Shown one piece after another: positions 28,032-34,915 of a stretch of 34,915 bases of DNA. Made by a program: the position numbers and the translations under genes. Position 1 is the first letter of the stretch; each line of letters begins with the position of its first letter. Below the pieces are notes generated by a model, which was not told the origin of the DNA, searched no databases, and saw nothing but the letters and a program-made list of their open reading frames with translations. Origin of the DNA: Bacteroidales bacterium (GTDB lineage Bacteria > Bacteroidota > Bacteroidia > Bacteroidales > UBA1715); NCBI GenBank assembly GCA_012519815.1, contig JAAYPM010000022.1, forward strand, positions 1 to 34,915, given 5' to 3'.

Positions 28032-28121
28032 ATGCCGAGTGGAAAAAAAAGAAAGCGTCACAAAATAGCTACCCATAAAAGAAAAAAACGTCTTAGAAAA
28101 AATAGACATAAAAAGAAATAA
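28032..28121 (+). CDS. 29-aa AURKAIP1/COX24-domain (bS22/mS38-like) small ribosomal-protein candidate, not in the supplied ORF track
   Basis: Translation MPSGKKRKRHKIATHKRKKRLRKNRHKKK; strong RBS; resembles the very short Bacteroidota AURKAIP1/COX24-domain proteins and mycobacterial bS22 in its KKRxx(x)KxxxHKRKKRLRKxRxKKK pattern. Confidence 0.88.
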   Translation: MPSGKKRKRHKIATHKRKKRLRKNRHKKK

Positions 28122-28144
28122 ATTTTCTTTTTGTTTTTAAAATA

Positions 28145-28182
28145 TATTAATCCTTTGTTGCTTCTGCTTCAAAGGATTAATA
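28145..28182 (+). other. Perfect 13-bp inverted repeat (RNA hairpin candidate)
   Basis: TATTAATCCTTTG - 12-nt loop - CAAAGGATTAATA between the 29-aa gene and RNase E/G; no T run after it. Confidence 0.7.
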
Positions 28183-28333
28183 CTTAATAATGATACGAGT
28201 AGAGAAAATATGTTTCTCTGTCAGTCATAATAATAAATGTAAAGCCGATAGTTTCAATTTTTTACAAAAACATTGTTCTTTAACAATTTTTACAAAAACG
28301 TACTACTATCAGTTTCAATGAAACACTACTCAA

Positions 28334-29890
28334 GTGAATAAAGAAATAATCATACGAAGCCAAGAATCCAATATAGATATTGCTCTCGTTGAAAACAATC
28401 ATTTAGTTGAATTAATTCGTAATCAAACAGATACACCGCAATTTTCAGTTGGAGATATATATATTGCGAAAGTTAAAAAAGTTATATCTGGACTTAATGC
28501 GGTATTTGTTGATTTAGGATATGAAAAAGATGCCTTTTTACACTATCATGATTTAGGTCCACAATTCAGCTCTCTTTCTGCTTTATTAAAAGATCTTATT
28601 GGCACAAAACCAATAAAAGCATTCGAAAAAAATGAACGCTTAGCAGATATTGACAAAAATGGCAATATTGCAGAGGTGCTTGAATCGGGGCAACATATTC
28701 TTGTGCAAATTTCAAAAGAACCTATTTCTACAAAGGGTCCACGACTGTGTTCCGAAATATCAATTGCTGGACGAAATATAGTTCTTTTACCTTTTTCGAA
28801 TAAAGTTTCTATTTCTCAAAAAATTGAAACACCCGAAGAAAAAGCTCGTTTAAAACGTATTGTTCGTGCACTTATACCACCAAACTACGGCGTAATTGTA
28901 AGAACCGCTGCCGAAGGAAGTACAATTACCGACATAGAACTCGAAATTCAAGAACTCGTAAAAAAATGGGAAAACGCATTACGAAAAATTCGAAAATTCA
29001 AAAATCAAACACCTCATCTTATTGTAAGTGAAATAAGTAGAACATCAGCATTGCTTCGAGATATTTTTACGGTGGAATTTAACAATATACTTACCAATGA
29101 TGCAGAACTTAAAGATGAGTTACAAGAATATATTACAACTATTGCTCCCGAACGAGCAAAAATTGTAAAACTATACACAGCAACGCCTCCCATTTTTGAA
29201 CAATTTGGAATTGAACGCCAAATAAAAAGTTCGTTTGGGCAAACTGTTCCTGTAAAAAATGGTGCATATCTTATTATTGAAAAAACAGAAGCACTTCATG
29301 TAATTGATGTAAATAGTGGGAATCGTACCAAGTTTGAAAAAGATCAAGAGTCCAATGCGTTTGATGTAAATAAACATGCAGCCATAGAAATTGCACGACA
29401 AATTAGACTGCGTGATTTAGGTGGAATTATAATTGTTGATTTTATTGACATGCGTACCACTGACAACAAACAAAAGTTGTTTGAAACGCTGAAAGAAGCT
29501 ATGTCGCACGATAGAGCAAAACATAATATTCTTCCGCTCAGTAAATTTGGGCTTATGCAAATAACTCGGCAACGAGTACGCCCTGAGCTTAAATTAAATA
29601 CCAATGAAGTTTGTCCAACATGCAATGGTTCTGGAAATATTTCTCCTTCTATTAACATTATGCATCAAATTGAGCACGATTTACGACATATAACAAAAGT
29701 GCTTAAAATTAAACATCTTACTATAAAAGCACATCCGTTTATTGCTGGATATATTTCAAAAGGAGTATTTTCTTTATTGCAAAAATGGAAATTTTTATAT
29801 TCATTTTCTATTCGCACCCATGCTATGAGCAGCTATAATTTTCTTGAATATACGTATCATACAAAAGACGGAAAAAAGATTATTTTGTAG
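28334..29890 (+). CDS. Ribonuclease E/G family protein
   Basis: GDIYIAKVKKVISGLNAVFVDLGYEKDAFLHYHDLG (S1), GQHILVQISKEPISTKGPRLCSEISIAGRNIVLLPF, ALHVIDVNSGNRTK, DLGGIIIVDFIDM, FGLMQITRQRVRPEL, CPTCNGSG. GTG start at 28334. Confidence 0.95.
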   Translation: MNKEIIIRSQESNIDIALVENNHLVELIRNQTDTPQFSVGDIYIAKVKKVISGLNAVFVDLGYEKDAFLHYHDLGPQFSSLSALLKDLIGTKPIKAFEKNERLADIDKNGNIAEVLESGQHILVQISKEPISTKGPRLCSEISIAGRNIVLLPFSNKVSISQKIETPEEKARLKRIVRALIPPNYGVIVRTAAEGSTITDIELEIQELVKKWENALRKIRKFKNQTPHLIVSEISRTSALLRDIFTVEFNNILTNDAELKDELQEYITTIAPERAKIVKLYTATPPIFEQFGIERQIKSSFGQTVPVKNGAYLIIEKTEALHVIDVNSGNRTKFEKDQESNAFDVNKHAAIEIARQIRLRDLGGIIIVDFIDMRTTDNKQKLFETLKEAMSHDRAKHNILPLSKFGLMQITRQRVRPELKLNTNEVCPTCNGSGNISPSINIMHQIEHDLRHITKVLKIKHLTIKAHPFIAGYISKGVFSLLQKWKFLYSFSIRTHAMSSYNFLEYTYHTKDGKKIIL

Positions 29891-29950
29891 CTATTACAAA
29901 TCTTTTAGCTATACAAACCTAATATTTACCACTTTAGAGAGATAGTATTA

Positions 29951-30406
29951 TTAACGAATATACAAATCTCCATCATAAAAATCGCAGCTATATTCTCTTA
30001 AAGGATGTTTTGCTGGTCCTTGCTGCATATATCCACCAATCATAGAAAAAACAGAACCACAACACGGACATACTAACAAATCAGGAAATGCACTATCAAT
30101 TTCCATAGCACAGGTATCGGCTTCGTGCGTGCAGGTTCTGTCAAAGGCTTTATAATCATCATGCCCTCCTTCTACTTTTGCTCGAAACACCACTACTCCA
30201 TTACAATTATATCCCACACAATTTGACGATGAAACATACACAGAATTGAGTGGAGAACGCAATGCTGAATATTGAGGATCACTTTCAATATTAAAAACAT
30301 GTATATTAACAGAAGTAAATGGAACAGGATTTTGCTCTTTTTTACAAGAAAGCAAAAACAATGTGCTAAAGAATACAAAAAAGTATAGAGAGAATTTTCG
30401 AAACAT
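29951..30406 (-). CDS. Rieske-like [2Fe-2S] lipoprotein with altered ligand motif
   Basis: Lipobox FLLSC; AFDRTCTHEADTC...LLVCPCCGSVFSMIGGYMQQGPAKHPLREY. Confidence 0.8.
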   Translation of the reverse strand: MFRKFSLYFFVFFSTLFLLSCKKEQNPVPFTSVNIHVFNIESDPQYSALRSPLNSVYVSSSNCVGYNCNGVVVFRAKVEGGHDDYKAFDRTCTHEADTCAMEIDSAFPDLLVCPCCGSVFSMIGGYMQQGPAKHPLREYSCDFYDGDLYIR

Positions 30407-30419
30407 ACATACAAATATT

Positions 30420-30427
30420 TATCTTTG
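30420..30427 (+). promoter_or_regulatory. Putative -7 element (TATCTTTG) for the basic secreted protein
   Basis: TAnnTTTG match ending 40 nt before ATG at 30468. Confidence 0.4.
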
Positions 30428-30467
30428 TAAAGATACAAAATTCATAAAACTTGTATTTATTATAGCA

Positions 30468-30842
30468 ATGGTTATTTTCAAACGATTTACATATACAATA
30501 ATAACTATATTTTTATGCACAAGCCTTACATATGCACAAGGTAAAGCAAGAAAAGGTGCATATATTCCCGATGCCAGTCCCGAACAAAGTCAACAACAAG
30601 CCGATGAAAAACGCCGTAAGGAAAAACAGGCTATTGAAAAACCTCTAAACAAACGTCAAATTCGCCGTAATATGCGCCGTAGAGATAGAAAGGCAAACAA
30701 AAATTATGAGGCACATCATGAAAGGATTCAACAAAAAGAAGTAAAAAAACGTATGAAAAAAAACAAAAAAGCATCACGTGCACATAATGATAGAAAAAAA
30801 CCAAATCCTATACGTACACTCATAAATAATCTTTCCGAATGA
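30468..30842 (+). CDS. Small highly basic exported protein of unknown function
   Basis: Signal peptide MVIFKRFTYTIITIFLCTSLTYAQ followed by a Lys/Arg/Gln-rich region. ATG at 30468 chosen because a promoter-like box sits just upstream. Confidence 0.75.
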   Translation: MVIFKRFTYTIITIFLCTSLTYAQGKARKGAYIPDASPEQSQQQADEKRRKEKQAIEKPLNKRQIRRNMRRRDRKANKNYEAHHERIQQKEVKKRMKKNKKASRAHNDRKKPNPIRTLINNLSE

Positions 30843-31729
30843 TTCAATTAGTGCGTCATGCAAATATTGATTTTAATAAATGGGACGCATGTGTTTCTTC
30901 TGCCATACATTCAGAAATATATGCACTCAGTTGGTTTTTAAACTGCGTTTCGCCACAATGGGACGCCATGATTTACAATGATTATGAGGCAGTTATGCCA
31001 CTTCCAATAAAATCAAAATATGGAATACGATATGTGGTTCAACCACCTTTGTGTCAAAAATTAGGTGTTTTTTCGCCACATGTTATTTCCAAAGACATAT
31101 ATGAAAAATTTGAAACAATACTTTCTAAATATATAAGTGTGCGATATGCTACTTATGCACCTATTTTCAACACAAAAAAATCAAAAGAACAGGCTAATTA
31201 TACAATAGATTTACATAAAAATCATGTGGAAATTGAACATGCTTTTAATAAAAACTGCAAACGCAATATTAAAAAAGCCATTAAAAACAACATAACTTCT
31301 CACACAATAAGTCATCAAGAATTTTTAGATTTTTATATACCCTTATTTGCATACCCCGATTTAGAGCATTACAAAAAAATAATAGCACATCTTTTAGATG
31401 TTGCCAATACAAACCATGCCTTAGAGTGCATAGGAACAAAAAAAAATAATTCGATAAATAGTGCAGTTGCATTTTTAAAAACCCCAAAAACATATTATTA
31501 TTTACTTGCAAATTCAAATGCAGAAGGCAAAGAAAACAGCAGTATGTTTTTACTTATTCAAAACTTTATTCAAAAACATGCACAAGAAAATGCAATACTT
31601 GATTTTGAAGGCTCACAAATTAAAGGAATAGCAAAATTTTATAAAAGTTTTGGTGCAATATATACTCCCTATTATCTTTTCACATCACACCGTTTACCTT
31701 TTTTAGGAAAATGTATGAAAAAAACATAG
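30839..31729 (+). CDS. GNAT/FemAB-like acyltransferase family protein
   Basis: VQPPLCQKLGVFSPH, HAFNKNCKRNIKKAIKN, YYYLLANSNAEGKENSSMFLLIQNFIQKHAQENAILDFEGSQIKGIAKFYKSFGA; overlaps the preceding gene by 4 nt. Confidence 0.8.
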   Translation: MIQLVRHANIDFNKWDACVSSAIHSEIYALSWFLNCVSPQWDAMIYNDYEAVMPLPIKSKYGIRYVVQPPLCQKLGVFSPHVISKDIYEKFETILSKYISVRYATYAPIFNTKKSKEQANYTIDLHKNHVEIEHAFNKNCKRNIKKAIKNNITSHTISHQEFLDFYIPLFAYPDLEHYKKIIAHLLDVANTNHALECIGTKKNNSINSAVAFLKTPKTYYYLLANSNAEGKENSSMFLLIQNFIQKHAQENAILDFEGSQIKGIAKFYKSFGAIYTPYYLFTSHRLPFLGKCMKKT

Positions 31730-31761
31730 TTATTCTTTCATACAAAATTAATGATTTTATA

Positions 31762-34008
31762 TTAATATCCTCCTGCTTCTATGTGAGCCAGCACAAATTG
31801 TATTTCGCCATATGTTATAGTGTCGGGCAAAGCTTTTTTTATTGCTTTAAGCGAAAAACTCTCAACATTTTTAATTGTTTGTTTTATAAGATTCACTTTT
31901 TCTTTTGACATTAAATCTTCAATATCAATCATGCTTTCGGCAACAAAATAAGCTAAATGTTTTTCTATTGTTCCTACGGTGAAATCTCGTTCTTTTGCAA
32001 TTTGTTCAATTTCCATTCCCGCCGAAAACATTTCAAAACTTATTTCTTGTGTTGTACGCTTATCTTTTAATTTTGATTTTGCAGGTGTTTTTTGCTTTTT
32101 TGCTTTTTTAACAGATGCTTTCTGTTCATACTGTGCACGTTTTTCTATAATATATTCAGGCACAGGCGTTTTTTTTACAAGTGTTTTATTTGAAATAATG
32201 GCAGTAAGAATTTCAATACTTTTTCTCATTTTTTGAAATTGATTAAAAGCTGACAATTCTAAGTTTCTAAGTTCAGTTTCATAGGCTTTAACTCCTCGTA
32301 TTGACTGAAGTTCAGAAATAAGAGCAAAAAAGTCCTGTGAAACCTCATCAAAAATAGGTTCACAATAAGCAACCCCTGCTTGCACACGTTGCAATATAAA
32401 ATCCAACTCTGCATTAGTATAAAAACACCGTCTGATTTGATTTTGAAATTTTTGCAACACTTCAATAAGTGGCGTTAATTTGTTACAAATACGTTCAATT
32501 TCTGGTTTAAATGCTTGTTTATTTGAATGAGTTTCGCTTTTTGTGTACGTAGCAATGTGTCGTTGTATCATAGTATGTAATGGCAACACATCAAACGACT
32601 CTACTATATGCGATTCTATATATGAAATAACCCCGTTTTTGTATTCATTTTCTAATTCTTGCGTATTTAATTTTCTGTTAGTAAATTGTAACAAACGAGC
32701 ATTTTGATTAGGCATATTTTCTTTAATTGGCGTGGTTAAAACCAATCCATCTAACGATTCAAGTCGCGAAAGTGCCACATATATTTGCCCGGGAGCAAAG
32801 GCGTCAGAAACATCAATAATAGCCTTTGCAAAGGTAAGCCCCTGACTTTTATGCACAGTAACAGCCCATGCCAATTTTATTGGATAATGCGTAAACGTTC
32901 CTATAATTTTTTCTTGAATCTCACCCGTCGTTTTGTGTAATTCAAATCGTTTATGTTCCCAAGTATATTTTTCTACTTCTACTATTGTTTTTGTTTCAGG
33001 AAATTCAACAAGAATTTTGTCGGCAGTTGTTTCATGCACCACACCAATTTTTCCATTATAATATTGAGATTCACCAGAATAATCATTTTTTAAAAACATA
33101 ATTTGAGCACCTTGTTTAAATTCTGTTGTAATATCAATAGGATATATATGTTCGGGAAAATCGCCCGTAATTGATGCTTCATAAAAATATGATGGCGTGG
33201 TAAGTTTCTGTAATTCTGCGGCATTTATGGTATCAGCCTTTCGGTTGTGGGTTGTAATATGAATGTAAGAATCGTTTTTATTCATTGCAAAATCCGACTT
33301 TACGTATGAATTTAATATGCGAGTATCGTCTGCGGTTATTATATTGTTACGTAAATTATTCAAAATATTCACAAAATCCACATCAGACTGCCGATAAATC
33401 CGTTGCAGTTCAATTGTTATAGGTTTTTGTTGTTGAAATACTAAGGCATCAAAAAAATAGAGACTTTTATAAAATTGCTGCAAAACATTCCATTCTTCAT
33501 CTTTCACAATAGGAGGTAATTGCAGCATATCACCTATAAATAACACTTGCAAACCGCCAAAAGGGAGTGTACGTTTTTGACGTGCATATCGTAAAATCGT
33601 ATCAATTGCATCAAGCACATCGGCTCGTAGCATACTTACTTCATCTATAATAAGCAGTTCGGTTTGTTGCAATAAATTTCGTTTAGCTGCATGTAATTTA
33701 ATTTTTTGGGGCAGTTGGTCTAGTGGTGTAATTTCAAATTGAACGTTTTCCATGTGAGTACTACCTGTATATGGAATAAATGCTCCAAACGGAATCTGAA
33801 ACAGCGAATGTAATGTTACACCTCCTGCATTAAGTGCCGCTATTCCTGTTGGTGCTGCAATTAACACTTGTTTATGCGTATTAGACACAATAGTGCGAAG
33901 CAAGGTGGTTTTTCCTGTTCCTGCTTTTCCTGTTAAAAAAATTGATTTATTCGTACCATTAATAAACTTTATAGTTGTAAGTGCGTGTTCATTATCGGTA
34001 AATTTCAT
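31762..34008 (-). CDS. Pif1/RecD-like helicase with C-terminal helix-turn-helix region
   Basis: NKSIFLTGKAGTGKTTLLRTI (Walker A), LLIIDEVSMLRADVLDAID, PFGGLQVLFIGDMLQLPPI, LAWAVTVHKSQGLTFAKAIIDVSDAFAPGQIYVALSRLESLDGLVLT; C-terminal TQEISFEMFSAGMEIEQIAKERDFTVGTIEKHLAYFV. Confidence 0.93.
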   Translation of the reverse strand: MKFTDNEHALTTIKFINGTNKSIFLTGKAGTGKTTLLRTIVSNTHKQVLIAAPTGIAALNAGGVTLHSLFQIPFGAFIPYTGSTHMENVQFEITPLDQLPQKIKLHAAKRNLLQQTELLIIDEVSMLRADVLDAIDTILRYARQKRTLPFGGLQVLFIGDMLQLPPIVKDEEWNVLQQFYKSLYFFDALVFQQQKPITIELQRIYRQSDVDFVNILNNLRNNIITADDTRILNSYVKSDFAMNKNDSYIHITTHNRKADTINAAELQKLTTPSYFYEASITGDFPEHIYPIDITTEFKQGAQIMFLKNDYSGESQYYNGKIGVVHETTADKILVEFPETKTIVEVEKYTWEHKRFELHKTTGEIQEKIIGTFTHYPIKLAWAVTVHKSQGLTFAKAIIDVSDAFAPGQIYVALSRLESLDGLVLTTPIKENMPNQNARLLQFTNRKLNTQELENEYKNGVISYIESHIVESFDVLPLHTMIQRHIATYTKSETHSNKQAFKPEIERICNKLTPLIEVLQKFQNQIRRCFYTNAELDFILQRVQAGVAYCEPIFDEVSQDFFALISELQSIRGVKAYETELRNLELSAFNQFQKMRKSIEILTAIISNKTLVKKTPVPEYIIEKRAQYEQKASVKKAKKQKTPAKSKLKDKRTTQEISFEMFSAGMEIEQIAKERDFTVGTIEKHLAYFVAESMIDIEDLMSKEKVNLIKQTIKNVESFSLKAIKKALPDTITYGEIQFVLAHIEAGGY

Positions 34009-34179
34009 AGTATGTATATTTTTAGTGTTGCGTTACAAAAATATGATTTTTTCTTTATCATTTTCATATTGTTGCAATATATTTACAAGCACTAGTATAC
34101 GTTATAGTATGATATGCAATAAAAAACTACCACAAAACATACATCTATTTTGTAAAAAACAAGACAATAGAGCAAGAAG

Positions 34180-34915
34180 TTACAGAGGATTTTTCATAAG
34201 CACTTCATGGATTATAGAGGGCAAGACGGCATGCATTGTTTTTTGAGAAACACACCAATATGTGTTTTTTCGTTCCAAATATTTTCCTAAATATATTTGC
34301 TCTGATTGTCCGGGGGTTGGGACTAAAATGGCTTTTATTTTTAATTTTTCATAATCCATAATTGAACTATAGCCAGCACGCGAAATTACAAGCTTTGAAC
34401 CGCATAAAAAATGATTTATTTCATGATTTGTTGCAAACGTTTGAATTCTGCAATTTTTAATATTTGTAAAATTATTTTCGGCGGCAACAACACCACGAAC
34501 AATGCACGATTTATAAGGCAGATACGGTAAAATTGCACGGAGTTCTTTTTCAAAAATTGTTCGTTGTGGCTCTGGTCCCGAAACAATAGCCACAATATCA
34601 TATACAATAGGGCAAGTAATAGATTCTCGTGCTGTTAAAGGACCTATATAATGCATGTTTGGTACTTTCCAACTATGTGATAAAATTCCAGATAAATTTT
34701 TTGTTCCTTCATAATCAGGAATCCAACATTCATCAAAGTTTGAAATCATGCTTTTATTAACCAAAAAAAAGAGATATTCAAACGGTCGCAAAAACCATGG
34801 AAGCCGAATGCGAATTTGATGTGTTATAAACACAGAGCGACACAATAAACTGCGCATACCAAATCGATTGTCGGAAATTATGATATCGGCATTGTATTTT
34901 CGAACCAAATTATCG
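34180..34915 (-). CDS. Glycosyltransferase (GT28 C-terminal/MurG-like), 5' end truncated by window
   Basis: IISDNRFGM, FVTHQ-like VFITHQIRIRLP, CGSKLVISRAGYSSIMDYEKLKIKAILVPTPGQSEQIYLGKYLE. The frame stays open past TTG at 34908 to the window end. Confidence 0.8.
   Translation of the reverse strand, partial: DNLVRKYNADIIISDNRFGMRSLLCRSVFITHQIRIRLPWFLRPFEYLFFLVNKSMISNFDECWIPDYEGTKNLSGILSHSWKVPNMHYIGPLTARESITCPIVYDIVAIVSGPEPQRTIFEKELRAILPYLPYKSCIVRGVVAAENNFTNIKNCRIQTFATNHEINHFLCGSKLVISRAGYSSIMDYEKLKIKAILVPTPGQSEQIYLGKYLERKNTYWCVSQKTMHAVLPSIIHEVLMKNPL

Noticed and set aside
28230-28321. Possible CRISPR-like repeats (two TTTTTACAAAAAC and two GTTTCAAT-containing motifs)
   Set aside because: Only two short imperfect copies, with irregular spacing and no cas genes; treated as leader motifs.
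29344-29658. 104-aa minus-strand ORF inside RNase E/G
   Set aside because: Antisense to a confident gene, with low-complexity composition typical of shadow ORFs.

Overview
34.9 kb AT-rich chromosomal window that looks like a Bacteroidota (Bacteroidales-type) genome: TAnnTTTG promoter-like boxes, Bacteroidota lipoprotein and T9SS C-terminal signals, and almost no Shine-Dalgarno sequences. Left to right it holds: a truncated tRNA(CAU); hisB; a glutaminyl cyclase lipoprotein; sufE plus a DUF59/SufT-like gene; a WbpE/PorR-like aminotransferase plus WbpD-like acetyltransferase; proC; a GH3-family ANL enzyme; two T9SS-secreted proteins (one a large GH44 glycosidase); a zeta-toxin-like kinase with a small partner; an orphan LuxE-family acyl-protein synthetase; radical SAM/SPASM; an undecaprenyl-phosphate sugar transferase; a coaX-OMP-TPR-lptC-small membrane protein-CorC/GldE-like-PPIase envelope cluster; rhomboid; HU; a 29-aa AURKAIP1/bS22-like gene absent from the ORF track; RNase E/G; a Rieske-like lipoprotein; a GNAT/FemAB-like protein; a Pif1-like helicase; and a truncated glycosyltransferase. 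No IS element, rRNA or CRISPR was seen. The strongest hunting leads are (i) the unlisted 29-aa Arg/Lys-rich ribosomal-protein-like gene, with the only consensus AGGAGG Shine-Dalgarno that I found in front of a gene start here, between HU and RNase E/G and followed by a perfect 13-bp hairpin; (ii) a Rieske-like protein whose last His ligand is Cys; (iii) a decayed GCAAAG-type inverted repeat island; and (iv) a zeta-kinase/small-protein pair. No clearly undescribed multi-gene system could be demonstrated from sequence reading alone.
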